64,000 nt of DNA from NCBI RefSeq assembly GCF_002118315.1, contig NZ_MTSZ01000006.1:151370-215369 (forward strand), given 5' to 3'. The notes below the pieces were generated by a model. It had not been told where the DNA came from. It ran no database searches and saw only the letters and a list, made by a program, of their open reading frames with translations. Positions 24,260 through 33,216 of the stretch are shown here, piece after piece. This DNA comes from Kiloniella majae (GTDB lineage: Bacteria; Pseudomonadota; Alphaproteobacteria; Kiloniellales; Kiloniellaceae). Each line of letters starts with the position of its first letter. Position 1 is the stretch's first letter. The translations under genes and the position numbers were made by a program.

Positions 24260-25302
24260 TCAAACCCAGCCTGCTCATTAATCGGTTCGCGTGTTAACGA
24301 ATCGAAATCTTCACGAATTTTTGTAACAATATCCTGATCACGCATATCAACAGCAACACCGATTGCATTGGCAAATCCAATTGCGTCTGTACCACCATGG
24401 CTTTTAACGGCAATACCGTTCAGACCAAGAAAGATAGCCCCATTATACAAGCGGGGGTCAACACGTTTCTTTAATTTATTAAGGGCAGAACTCGCCAATA
24501 GATATCCAAGGCTGGCTAAGAAGCTGCTTTTGAATGTTTGTCTGAAAAACTCTGAAATGAGTTTAGCAGTACCTTCGGCAGTTTTTAGCGCAACATTACC
24601 GGTAAAGCCGTCTGTTACAATAACATCGACAGTACCCTTGCCAATGTCGTCACCTTCGACAAAACCAACAAAGTCACCCGGGAGATCTGCCTTGCGCAAC
24701 ATAGAGCTTGCGACTTGCAGGTACTCATGCCCCTTAACATCTTCGGATCCGACATTCAGAATGCCAACAGAAGGTTCCTGTACGCCAAGAACACAACGGG
24801 CAAAAGCATTACCCATCACCGCAAAATCGACGAGATTATCAGCATCACAGCTAAGGTTAGCCCCTAAATCCAACATGAGGGATTCCCCACGTAACGTTGG
24901 AAAGAAAGAGGCGATTGCCGGACGGTCAACGCCAGGGAGAGTTTTCAGGACAAATTTTGACATGGCCATAAGAGCACCAGTATTTCCGGCGGAAACTACA
25001 CCATCCGCACGGCCATCCTGTACTGCGTTTATGGCAAGACGCATTGATGACTTACGCCCAGAGCGCAAGGCCACAGCAGGTTTATCATCACTGAGAACTT
25101 TGTCCTCTGTATGAATAAAATCAACGACGTCTTTTAATTTGGTCGTTTTTTCCAGCAGAGGCATAACCTCTTGCTCTCGACCAAACATGAGAAATCTGAC
25201 GTTAGGATATCTCTGTGAAGCAATTTCTGCTCCCTGTACAACGATATCCGGTGCGTCATCACCTCCCATTGCATCTAAGGCTATGGTTATGCTAGCGCTC
25301 AC
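24256..25302 (-). CDS. plsX: Phosphate acyltransferase PlsX
   Basis: 348 residues when started at GTG 25302, which gives the canonical [19 protein letters not shown]-terminus; a longer frame reaches 25368 but has no family support. PlsX makes acyl-phosphate from acyl-ACP for PlsY in phospholipid synthesis. Conserved [23 protein letters not shown] and [14 protein letters not shown] blocks are present. It is coupled to fabH and follows rpmF, the classical rpmF-plsX-fabH order. Confidence 0.96.
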   Translation of the reverse strand: MSASITIALDAMGGDDAPDIVVQGAEIASQRYPNVRFLMFGREQEVMPLLEKTTKLKDVVDFIHTEDKVLSDDKPAVALRSGRKSSMRLAINAVQDGRADGVVSAGNTGALMAMSKFVLKTLPGVDRPAIASFFPTLRGESLMLDLGANLSCDADNLVDFAVMGNAFARCVLGVQEPSVGILNVGSEDVKGHEYLQVASSMLRKADLPGDFVGFVEGDDIGKGTVDVIVTDGFTGNVALKTAEGTAKLISEFFRQTFKSSFLASLGYLLASSALNKLKKRVDPRLYNGAIFLGLNGIAVKSHGGTDAIGFANAIGVAVDMRDQDIVTKIREDFDSLTREPINEQAGFE

Positions 25303-25389
25303 TGGTTTCCCGCTTGTCAAATTGATCCATAAAAGAAAGGCCGACCATCGCAATGATCGGCCTATCACAAAAGACTATTTTGACAAGCC

Positions 25390-25569
25390 TTAGGCTTCAG
25401 CTTCTGCTACGTCACGGCCATCATAAGTGCCGCATGAAGCGCAAACATGGTGTGGGCGTTTCAGCTCACCACAGCTTGGGCATTCTTGTGAAACGCTTGC
25501 TGGAAGCGCATCGTGTGACCGACGCTGACCGCGACGGGAATTACTAATCTTACTCTTTGGAACAGCCAT
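25390..25569 (-). CDS. rpmF: 50S ribosomal protein L32
   Basis: 59 residues: [20 protein letters not shown] is the typical L32 start, followed by a zinc ribbon formed by CPSC and CASC. It ends RDVAEAEA. L32 sits near the peptidyl transferase region of the 50S subunit. It lies between the DUF177 gene and plsX on the same strand, as in most alphaproteobacteria. Confidence 0.97.
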   Translation of the reverse strand: MAVPKSKISNSRRGQRRSHDALPASVSQECPSCGELKRPHHVCASCGTYDGRDVAEAEA

Positions 25570-25663
25570 TGCTCTAACTCTCGCATTTAGCTTTAATAAA
25601 AAACTCGCCGCTTATTAACGAATAACTACGTCCACGGCAAGCCCTAACTAAGGTAAAGATACC

Positions 25664-26221
25664 CTACTTTTTAATTTGCAGGTCTTTTAGTACAGAAAAC
25701 GGGCTTGTTTTAGCTGCTTCCTGCATTTCTTCTTCATCTGGCGCTTCGTCCACAGAATCGCCATCCCAAGTAGAATTTGGTGCTTTCGGATAAGGGTCTA
25801 ACATAACAGCTAGTTGCTGAACAATAGCCTCTCCAAAATCAATTCCTGTTGGATCAGCCAATTCAGGCGGATCTTCAGCATCAATATCAATCAGAATTTC
25901 TTCTGCGGTATCCCGGATTGGTTCAAAGCTATACATGGTTTCAAACGGCTCATCTATAATCGAAGGCACAGGTTCTGCTGTTATGATACAGAATTGTGTG
26001 ACTTCGGCCTTCAAATGACCTTTGACATCAAGTAGTGAGCCCTTTCCCTTTGGGTCAAGTTCCAGTGTTGCGGAAAGTGATTGTAAGTCGATTAGATCAA
26101 ATCTCTTTGCCACAGCATCACATTCTTCGGGTTTAGCTTTTAACTTTAAAACCTGTGAACGTGCCTGAATTTTATCAACGGGATAGCGACGCGAAAATTC
26201 ACTTTCGCACGGCGTTTCCAT
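25664..26221 (-). CDS. DUF177 (YceD) family protein
   Basis: 185 residues. The DUF177 pattern is present: a GHLKAEVTQFCIITAEPVPS segment, a strongly acidic stretch (IDIDAEDPPE) and a C-terminal SPFSVLKDLQ motif. YceD proteins are encoded beside rpmF across bacteria and are implicated in 23S rRNA accumulation or ribosome assembly. The unusual part is the highly acidic 30-residue segment before the tail. It lies 95 bases upstream of rpmF. Confidence 0.9.
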   Translation of the reverse strand: METPCESEFSRRYPVDKIQARSQVLKLKAKPEECDAVAKRFDLIDLQSLSATLELDPKGKGSLLDVKGHLKAEVTQFCIITAEPVPSIIDEPFETMYSFEPIRDTAEEILIDIDAEDPPELADPTGIDFGEAIVQQLAVMLDPYPKAPNSTWDGDSVDEAPDEEEMQEAAKTSPFSVLKDLQIKK

Positions 26222-26381
26222 TGCAGAACTCCTGATTATATTTCAAACGATGTTGCTCTTCATTAAGTGCATGTCGGAACAGATAACAATCAAAATTTAC
26301 ACTTAAATTTGAGATCGCGCACAATAAGGGCAGTGAAATTATGGGTCAATTTATTTTATTGCAAAGCAGCTATACGAAAGC

Positions 26382-26906
26382 TTAAGTGTGGAATGTAATT
26401 TTACCAGCCATTATCTTGCCAATATCTTGATCTTTTAGATGCTCTATCTGCCGAACAAGATACTCTCTCATATATTGAACTGATGTCTGGTCAGCTTTCG
26501 TTGTTCCGTAAAGGTTACGTTCCAATGCGCCTTCGAGAGATCTCTCCCCTTGCAGCAGAGATTTTTCATAAGCAGCTAGTCGACCGTAGAAGCCTTGCAA
26601 CATCGCTTTGACACGCTTCCCAACACCGACATCACCTACACCCATTTCTCTCAGGCTAAGATCCATATCATAAAACATTAGATCAAAGAGCTTCTGAGAA
26701 AATGTTTCGGTTGTCTCTTTTTCAGCTTTTAATCTGTGTAAGACCAAAAACATATGTAAAGTGATCATATCGAAACGCCCGTCCAGACTATCTGGAACGG
26801 AATGGTTTTCGTAAAACTCTTTTTGACGCGCTTGCTCCACAAGACTGGCGTATAGATCATGCACGGCATCAGATTCGCTATCGCGACGAAAAAGCTTCCT
26901 GAACAA
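26382..26906 (-). CDS. Ubiquinol-cytochrome c chaperone (CBP3 family)
   Basis: 174 residues, mainly helical. HSVPDSLDGRFDMITLHMFL and DLMFYDMDLSLREMGVGDVGV are the conserved core of the CBP3/ubiquinol-cytochrome c chaperone family, which assists cytochrome b assembly into the bc1 complex in mitochondria and alphaproteobacteria. This fits the cbb3 respiratory chain in the same window. It is divergent from bamE. Confidence 0.9.
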   Translation of the reverse strand: MFRKLFRRDSESDAVHDLYASLVEQARQKEFYENHSVPDSLDGRFDMITLHMFLVLHRLKAEKETTETFSQKLFDLMFYDMDLSLREMGVGDVGVGKRVKAMLQGFYGRLAAYEKSLLQGERSLEGALERNLYGTTKADQTSVQYMREYLVRQIEHLKDQDIGKIMAGKITFHT

Positions 26907-27063
26907 CTACTGAACCCCTTGATATAATCAGCTTGGATTTATGACTCGAAAAAAGTATATAGACGAGTATAGTGCCTGTGTAACGCGTATGGTTTAGCAA
27001 AAACAGGTTTTATGTTAAATAGCCAAACGTTCATTGTTAGATCAATAGGGTCAGAATATCGGT

Positions 27064-27522
27064 ATGTCTTATAAAGTTTCCTCAAAAGCCAAGATTCTCT
27101 TGGCTGCAATGCTTTTTCCTGTCGTGCTAAGCGCTTGTGAAAGCCGCGTTAATGTCCGGGGAAACTATCCTGATCCGGAAGAAGTCAGCAAGCTGGAAAC
27201 GGGCGTATCCAGTCGCCGGGACGTCGCGGAACTATTAGGTTCCCCCTCAACTCTCTCAACTTTCAAAGATCAGGTCTGGTATTACGTTGGAGAGAGAGTT
27301 GAAAAAACGGCTTTTTACGATCCCGTTGTCCTTGAGCGGAGCATTCTTGTTGTTAAATTTTCAGAAGATGGAAAACTGGAAGAATCGCAACAGTTTGCAT
27401 TAGAAGATGGTCGGGTAATTGATCCTGTAACACGAGAAACACCGACAGAAGGTCAGGATTTGACTGTTATTCAACAGCTTCTTGGTAACCTTGGTAAATT
27501 TACACCGGGTGGAAGTAATTAA
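27064..27522 (+). CDS. bamE: Outer-membrane assembly lipoprotein BamE
   Basis: 152 residues. A lipoprotein signal ends in LSAC with the lipidated Cys near position 24. The SmpA/OmlA domain follows with LETGVSSRRDVAELLGSPS and VWYYVGERVEKTAFYDPVV. BamE is a subunit of the BAM complex that inserts outer-membrane beta barrels. The alphaproteobacterial type has the longer C-terminal strand region seen here (VIDPVTRETPTEGQD). It is divergent from the CBP3 gene. Confidence 0.93.
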   Translation: MSYKVSSKAKILLAAMLFPVVLSACESRVNVRGNYPDPEEVSKLETGVSSRRDVAELLGSPSTLSTFKDQVWYYVGERVEKTAFYDPVVLERSILVVKFSEDGKLEESQQFALEDGRVIDPVTRETPTEGQDLTVIQQLLGNLGKFTPGGSN

Positions 27523-27533
27523 TACTAACTCGA

Positions 27534-28745
27534 TCATGCGCTTGCAGGAGTGGAATCTAATCTGCTCCTCAAAGAGTTTCTATAGATAATATGGACAGCG
27601 ATAAAAATACCCACAGGTATGAATGCCAGTGTATTGACCGCTGTCCAACCAAACTTTTCAAATACAAAACCTGAACTAAAGGCCGTTGTTGCGACGACAC
27701 CAAAGACCAACAGCTCGTTAAAGGCCTGAACTTTTGCTTTTTCTTCTGGTCGATATGATTCGGTGAGCATTGCGCTGCCCCCAACATAGAGAAAATTCCA
27801 CCCAAGCCCCAATGTCACGAGTCCAAACCAGAAGTTTTCTACTTCAATACCCGTTAAGTTGATGGATGCAGCCAATGCAATCAGTATAACGCCGGTAATT
27901 TGAATTTTAATCAAGCCAAATCGATTAATTAAAGACCCCGTAAAAAACGATGGTGCGTACATACCAAAAACGTGCCACTGAATGACGAAGGCTGCGGCAT
28001 CAAATGGATGTGCGCAGGCAATCATCGCGGCTGGTGTAATGCTCATGATAAGGTTCATACAGGCATAACTGACAATACCGCTGAGTACAGCGACAAAGAA
28101 AACGGGTTGTTTTGCGATCTCAAATATTGACCGCCCTCCTGATTTCATTTGATGAACGGCAAGTTTAGGGATGTTCAAAAACTGTACGATCAATAAGGTC
28201 GCCAAACAAAGTACTGTGATTGCGTAAAAGCTTCCAACAAAAAGAACCGGACCAAAAAATTCCAAATCCTTTGACCACTTGGCCAGCTCAGGACCTGCAA
28301 AGGCAGATATGACGCCGCCAGCCATAACAAGTGAAATTGCCTTGTTCTTAAAAACTTCTGTGGCTGTATCTGCAGCTGCAAAACGGTAATAGGCAACAGT
28401 CGACATAAAGGCGCCAAACAAAAATGAACTAAGGCAAAAGAGCTCAAAGTTATTATCAAGAACAGCTTGTGCAGAGAAAAAACCAGATAATGCGCCGCAG
28501 ATTGAGCCCAGACTGAACCCTGCCCTGCGACCGTAATGTTTCATGAAGTAAGAAATTGGTAAAGCGCATACCATCATGCCAAAGAACTGAAGTGATAAAG
28601 GCAGGGTACCGTAAGACTTGTCTTCGGCCAGGGTTGTACCAACCAGCGAGCTCATTGAAATAAGCATTGACCCGCAACTCATTCCCAGTGCTTGGCAGAT
28701 TGCTAAAAAAATTACGTTAGATTTTGTTGGATCGCGGTCGGGCAT
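27534..28745 (-). CDS. MFS transporter
   Basis: 403 residues with about 12 membrane segments. The loop between segments 2 and 3 contains KHYGRRAGF, an MFS motif A-like block, and SLINRFGLIKIQ is its second-half counterpart. It resembles the YfiR/UMF-like drug-proton antiporter branch but substrate cannot be predicted. It converges with bamE and is transcribed alone. Confidence 0.88.
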   Translation of the reverse strand: MPDRDPTKSNVIFLAICQALGMSCGSMLISMSSLVGTTLAEDKSYGTLPLSLQFFGMMVCALPISYFMKHYGRRAGFSLGSICGALSGFFSAQAVLDNNFELFCLSSFLFGAFMSTVAYYRFAAADTATEVFKNKAISLVMAGGVISAFAGPELAKWSKDLEFFGPVLFVGSFYAITVLCLATLLIVQFLNIPKLAVHQMKSGGRSIFEIAKQPVFFVAVLSGIVSYACMNLIMSITPAAMIACAHPFDAAAFVIQWHVFGMYAPSFFTGSLINRFGLIKIQITGVILIALAASINLTGIEVENFWFGLVTLGLGWNFLYVGGSAMLTESYRPEEKAKVQAFNELLVFGVVATTAFSSGFVFEKFGWTAVNTLAFIPVGIFIAVHIIYRNSLRSRLDSTPASA

Positions 28746-28886
28746 GTGCCTAAATATCTCACTTGATTAAGCGCAACCATATACAGGTGTGGCAAAGAAT
28801 TCCAAGAGAGAATTCTCTGATAGGCAAAGAAAATTTAAGTGATTAATCTGATCTAACCTTTTGCCAAAATTAGTTATTTTCTAAAA

Positions 28887-29339
28887 TTAACTGTTAGAAG
28901 GTTTTGTGATACCTTCGACCAAGAGTTCGACGTTACGCACAACACCCTTTCCCATTACCTTGTCTGCGACATCGATCAGACGTTGGGTGATTTTTTCGCT
29001 CGTATACCCATTCTGAGTGAAATATCTATAATAATAAAGCGAATGAAGTTCTGTCATAAAATCGTTTTGCAAACGAATTTGCCAACGTTCTGCATTAATC
29101 AGGTCAGGGCCTTCGGCAATTTCGATGGTAATCTTCACCGTGACATGATGAGTGACAACACCTTCTTTTATCAAGTGAATTACTGTTGGCGGAAATTCTA
29201 GAAAAGCAGAAGGTATCTCGGGGATTTCTTCAACGACTTCTTCTTCGCTATCTGGTGCTTTTAGAAAAAACCACCATCCGGCAAAACCGCCACCGCCAAG
29301 CAGTAATAGTATTGCTATGAGTATGATAATTTTTTTCAT
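28887..29339 (-). CDS. FliL-like protein
   Basis: 150 residues. A single N-terminal membrane helix (about 3-26) is followed by an acidic linker and a periplasmic FliL-like domain (about 45-145) with SAFLEFPPTVIHLI and LINAERWQIRLQNDFMTEL. FliL rings surround flagellar stator units. It is not in a flagellar cluster but next to thiL and nusB, a position I also associate with other alphaproteobacteria. The motAB genes are 29 kb away. A stator-related or paralogous role is plausible. Confidence 0.82.
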   Translation of the reverse strand: MKKIIILIAILLLLGGGGFAGWWFFLKAPDSEEEVVEEIPEIPSAFLEFPPTVIHLIKEGVVTHHVTVKITIEIAEGPDLINAERWQIRLQNDFMTELHSLYYYRYFTQNGYTSEKITQRLIDVADKVMGKGVVRNVELLVEGITKPSNS

Positions 29340-29432
29340 TCAGTCACCAGTGAAATAAACCTTTAAATGTAATAGGGATAATAAGGGGTAGTTTAAGTTA
29401 AACAAAGGAAATTCAATTAATTGATATGATTT

Positions 29433-30419
29433 TTAAAAATGCTTCCATCCGCTTTTGATAACAGGTATCTCTTTGTTGTTTTTATCTAAAAGAAGAGTAT
29501 TTTTTCCTTGAGTCAAGGTGCCAATACGAGTGATTGGAATGCTTAACTCTTCTGATAATTCAATAATTTGGTGGATTTTCTTAGGGTGAGCTGTGAACAG
29601 TATTTCGTAATCATCACCACCTGTTGCAGCTAGCTGGATGCCCTCATCCGGTGCAGTTTGAAAAGTATCCCGAAAGGCCTTTGAGAAGGGGATATTAGAT
29701 GAAAATATCCTTGCCTGAAGGTTTGATCCTTCAGCAACATGGTTGATATCTGCAAGAAGCCCATCAGATACATCCAGTGCCGTTTGGCAGATATCTCGTT
29801 CTAATAATGCGATGCCAAGTGAGGTTCTGGGATGTGGAATTCTATATCTATCAATCAGAAAAGCTTCGTCATTCGAACTTTCAGCTTTGATTTCTTTTTT
29901 TAGCAACTTTAATCCTGCAGCAGAATCTCCGATCGTTCCGCTAACCCAGATATCATCCCCTTCTATACCTGTTGTTCTGTACAAACATTTATTACGAGGC
30001 ACAGAACCAAAACAAGTAAGAGCAATCGTCAATGGCCCCGGAGTTGAAACTGTATCGCCACCAATTAGGTGACATCCAAATATTTCCTGATCTGCAGCCA
30101 GACCTTTTGTGAAGGCTTCAACCCAGTCACTACTAACGGATGAATGGTATGAAATGGAAAGCGTATACGCTTTGGGTTTGGCACCCATTGCTGCTAAATC
30201 GGATAGATTAACCCGAAGTGATTTTCTTGCGATGTCTTCTGCCGGGTCTGTTGAAAAAAAATGGATACCCTCGACAAGAGTATCCATTGTAACAACTGTA
30301 GACCGATTTGGATCTTCGCTTATAAGTGCGGCATCATTTGAAAGGCCGTAAGCTTCGGGATACTTACTTGTAAGAGGCGCAAAATAGCTTTTGATTAGAT
30401 CAAATTCTGTTTTGTCCAC
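29433..30419 (-). CDS. thiL: Thiamine-monophosphate kinase
   Basis: 328 residues of the PurM/ThiL fold. The N-terminal nucleotide-binding region has TVVTMDTLVEGIHF, the DLAAMGAKPKAYTLSIS block and GGDTVSTPGPLTIALTCFG. TALDVSDGLLADINHVAE and ATGGDDYEILFTAHP are the second half. It phosphorylates TMP to thiamine diphosphate with ATP. It lies 24 bases after nusB in the riboflavin/NusB operon. Confidence 0.95.
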   Translation of the reverse strand: MDKTEFDLIKSYFAPLTSKYPEAYGLSNDAALISEDPNRSTVVTMDTLVEGIHFFSTDPAEDIARKSLRVNLSDLAAMGAKPKAYTLSISYHSSVSSDWVEAFTKGLAADQEIFGCHLIGGDTVSTPGPLTIALTCFGSVPRNKCLYRTTGIEGDDIWVSGTIGDSAAGLKLLKKEIKAESSNDEAFLIDRYRIPHPRTSLGIALLERDICQTALDVSDGLLADINHVAEGSNLQARIFSSNIPFSKAFRDTFQTAPDEGIQLAATGGDDYEILFTAHPKKIHQIIELSEELSIPITRIGTLTQGKNTLLLDKNNKEIPVIKSGWKHF

Positions 30420-30443
30420 TTAGAGAATCCTGTTTGATATGCG

Positions 30444-30926
30444 TTAAAACTCGTCTTTGCGCAGGCTATGAGCCAGACGATCCAGAACACCATTTACCAT
30501 GGCAGTTTCTTTATCACCAAGGAATGCATGCGCAACATCAACGTATTCAGAAATAATAACCTTTACGGGTGTTTCTACACGTTGCTGAATTTCATAAGCG
30601 CCAGCAACCATAACCAGTCTCAGCAAAGGATCTAGCCTGTGGATAGGCCATGATTTGTCGAGAACAGAAACAAGCATATCATCAAGAAGTTCACGTTCTT
30701 GATTAATACCTTTATAGAGCTCAATAAACAGTTTCTGGTCCATGGCAGCAATGTTAAGGCCGTCGACCTCTTCATCCCGGCGCATGTTTAGAAACTCATC
30801 CAAAACAGTCTTTGAGCTTGCCTGGTTGAATTCGATCTGGAAAAGCGCCTGTATTAAAGCAAGGCGAGCCATGCTCTTTTTTAAGCTTGCGCTTGGCGCT
30901 TTTGTGTTGTCCTCAGTCACGGTCAT
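30444..30926 (-). CDS. nusB: Transcription antitermination factor NusB
   Basis: 160 residues, all-helical NusB fold: ARLALIQALFQIEF near the N-terminus, LDKSWPIHRLDPLLRLVMVAG in the middle and VIISEYVDVAHAFLGDKETAMVNGVLD at the end. NusB with NusE binds boxA RNA in rRNA operon antitermination. It starts seven bases after the ribH stop. Confidence 0.96.
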   Translation of the reverse strand: MTVTEDNTKAPSASLKKSMARLALIQALFQIEFNQASSKTVLDEFLNMRRDEEVDGLNIAAMDQKLFIELYKGINQERELLDDMLVSVLDKSWPIHRLDPLLRLVMVAGAYEIQQRVETPVKVIISEYVDVAHAFLGDKETAMVNGVLDRLAHSLRKDEF

Positions 30927-30932
30927 AAATCC

Positions 30933-31379
30933 TTATGCAACACCGTACTGGCGTTTTAATGCAATCATATCAAGGCAAGCCCGTGTTACTGCGCCGCCTT
31001 TGTTTTTCTCAGAGGCTCTTGCCCGTGCCCACGCTTGTGCTTCGTTTTCAACGGTCAGAACACCATAGCCAATTGCCATATTGCTATCAACGGCTAGATC
31101 CTGAAGCTTTCTTGCGCTCTCAACACAAACATAATCATAATGACTTGTTTCTCCGCGAATAACACACCCAAGTGCCACATACCCGTCAAACTGACGACCA
31201 TCATTGCGTTGTGAGGCAAATTTAATTGCAGCAGGCAACTCAAAGGCACCAGCAACGGCAACAACTTCGTAAGTGCAGTCGTCTTTTTCAAGTTCAGCAA
31301 TAGCGGCATTTTTCATTTCGTCAGCAATTGCGCTGTAGAAACGTGCTTCAACAATCAGAACGTGGGGTTTATCAGTCAT
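30933..31379 (-). CDS. ribH: 6,7-dimethyl-8-ribityllumazine synthase
   Basis: 148 residues. VEARFYSAIADEM gives the N-terminal substrate site, VAGAFELPAAIKFA the loop, and YVALGCVIRGETSHYDYVC the catalytic His region. RibH condenses 3,4-dihydroxybutanone 4-phosphate with the pyrimidine from RibD. It lies between ribB and nusB, with the product of both adjacent rib genes as its substrates. Confidence 0.96.
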   Translation of the reverse strand: MTDKPHVLIVEARFYSAIADEMKNAAIAELEKDDCTYEVVAVAGAFELPAAIKFASQRNDGRQFDGYVALGCVIRGETSHYDYVCVESARKLQDLAVDSNMAIGYGVLTVENEAQAWARARASEKNKGGAVTRACLDMIALKRQYGVA

Positions 31380-31432
31380 TCTTTGCTACCTAATAAATCT
31401 ATGCTGTCTTGCACTAATCCAATTCGTCAGGA

Positions 31433-32575
31433 TTATGCTGTTTCAACTATTGGACGCTGTTCAACTACAGAAAGCCCGTATCCGTCAAGCCCAACAATGT
31501 TTTTCTCTGAATTTGTGAGCAGAATCATCTTCTGTACCCCTAAATCAAGCAAGATCTGGGCGCCAACACCATAATCTCTGAGATCGTGGTTGATTTCTAC
31601 AGGTTCTCCTAGTCGCGTTTTAATCGCATCGGAAAGGCTTTTGGGAGATGGCTCTCTGATGAGAACGATAACACCGCGCCCTTCTTGTTCGATCATCTTC
31701 ATCGAATTATGAAGATCACCAGCTTTTCCGCTATGGCTGTCAATCAATACATCATCAAGAATATTTAGTGCATGCATTCTGACCAGTAGAGGTTCATCCG
31801 TAGAAATATCCCCTTTCCATAAGGCGATGTGTTCGGCGTACGTCGTGTTGTTGACGTAAACAGCCATATTGAATTCACCCGCAATTTTTGAATGCAATGT
31901 GTCTTCGAGTGTTTTCTCGATCAGATGATCGTGTTTTCTGCGATAGGCGATCAAATCAGCAATTGTTGCAATTTTTAACTTATGGGTTTGTGCAAATTCA
32001 ATAAGATCATCACGACGCGCCATTGTTCCATCGTCATTCATGATTTCACAAATAACACCAGACGGATTTAATCCGGCAAGGCGGGAAATATCAACAGCCG
32101 CTTCTGTGTGTCCTGTTCTGACAAGGACGCCACCGTCTCTGGCAACGAGAGGGAAAACGTGCCCAGGTGTTACAATATCATCCGGAGATGCAGTCGGGTC
32201 CGTTGCAACAGAAATCGTGCGAGCTCTGTCAGGTGCTGAGATACCTGTTGTGACCCCCTCTTTTGCTTCAATGGATACAGTGAAAGCTGTCTCGTGACGG
32301 GTCCCGTTCTTTTGCGCCATAAGTGTCAGGCCGAGCTCTTCTACACGTTCTCTACACAAGGCTAAGCAGATAAGACCTCGACCGTATTTGGCCATGAAGT
32401 TAATGGCCTCGGGGGTTGCCATCTGTGCCGGAATGACGAGATCGCCCTCGTTTTCGCGATTTTCATCATCCACCAGAATAAACATATGGCCATTGCGTGC
32501 TTCTTCGATGATTTCTTCTGGCGGAGAAAGAATATCACTGAATGATTGGATGTCATTAGAAGATGCATTAGCCAT
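31433..32575 (-). CDS. ribB: DHBP synthase with degenerate GCH II domain
   Basis: 380 residues from ATG 32575; the frame extends upstream but lies inside ribE. Residues about 20-215 form 3,4-dihydroxy-2-butanone 4-phosphate synthase: FILVDDENRENEGDLVIPAQ with the acidic metal site, and TGHTEAAVDISRLAG. The C-terminal half aligns to GTP cyclohydrolase II but lacks the three zinc Cys (the region normally SLRCDC reads SHSGKAGDLHNS) and the RQEGRNIGL block reads REPSPKSL, so it should not hydrolyse GTP. This matches the RibBX type. Its start overlaps the ribE stop by eight bases. Confidence 0.92.
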   Translation of the reverse strand: MANASSNDIQSFSDILSPPEEIIEEARNGHMFILVDDENRENEGDLVIPAQMATPEAINFMAKYGRGLICLALCRERVEELGLTLMAQKNGTRHETAFTVSIEAKEGVTTGISAPDRARTISVATDPTASPDDIVTPGHVFPLVARDGGVLVRTGHTEAAVDISRLAGLNPSGVICEIMNDDGTMARRDDLIEFAQTHKLKIATIADLIAYRRKHDHLIEKTLEDTLHSKIAGEFNMAVYVNNTTYAEHIALWKGDISTDEPLLVRMHALNILDDVLIDSHSGKAGDLHNSMKMIEQEGRGVIVLIREPSPKSLSDAIKTRLGEPVEINHDLRDYGVGAQILLDLGVQKMILLTNSEKNIVGLDGYGLSVVEQRPIVETA

Positions 32576-33182
32576 TATTTTGCCTTTCCAGCAGCTGCCC
32601 AACGTAACGGGCGAGTAGATCAATTTCCAAATTAACCTGACAGTCACCGGCTTTAAAACTTCCGACTTGCCATTGGCCGAGCGTTGTCATCTCGGCGGTG
32701 TGGGGAATGATATTTACGCCAAACTGATTTCCGTTCACTTCGTTTACCGTCAGGGATACGCCATCTAAAACAATAGAGCCTTTTGGCGCAATAAACTTCG
32801 CAAGTTCTGACGGGGCTTCAAATGTAAAGCGTTTGGAATCTCCCTCTGGTACGATACTGACTACCGAAGCAACACCATCGACGTGTCCGGAAACCAGATG
32901 CCCCCCCAGCTCATCCCCCATCCGCAAGGCCCGTTCAAAGTTAACTGGCGTACCTTTTGTCCAAATTCCTAGCGTGGTTTTTGACAAGGTTTCAGCCGAA
33001 ACATCAGCACTAAACCACCCCGATCCTTTTTCAACAACTGTCAGGCACACACCTGAACACGCAATTGAAGCACCAATATCGACCGTATTCATGTCAAAGG
33101 TGGTGTTAAAGACGAAGCGTTTATCGCCATTATTTACGATAGATTGAACAGATCCAAGATCTGTGATTATACCAGTGAACAT
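32568..33182 (-). CDS. ribE: Riboflavin synthase
   Basis: 204 residues with the two repeated beta-barrel domains of riboflavin synthase: MFTGIITDLGSVQSI at the start, ACSGVCLTVVEKG in the first barrel, HLVSGHVDGVASV opening the second, and LDGVSLTVNEV in its loop. It dismutates two 6,7-dimethyl-8-ribityllumazine molecules to riboflavin. It lies 34 bases after ribD and overlaps ribB. Confidence 0.96.
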   Translation of the reverse strand: MFTGIITDLGSVQSIVNNGDKRFVFNTTFDMNTVDIGASIACSGVCLTVVEKGSGWFSADVSAETLSKTTLGIWTKGTPVNFERALRMGDELGGHLVSGHVDGVASVVSIVPEGDSKRFTFEAPSELAKFIAPKGSIVLDGVSLTVNEVNGNQFGVNIIPHTAEMTTLGQWQVGSFKAGDCQVNLEIDLLARYVGQLLERQNNG

Positions 33183-33216
33183 CTAAATGCCTTTTCCTGC
33201 GCATTCGATAACAAAA

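Noticed and set aside
24368..25114. 248-codon open frame on the plus strand
   Set aside because: It lies wholly antisense to plsX, whose family motifs are certain. The translation is low-complexity Ser/Pro/Arg-rich and has no ribosome site.
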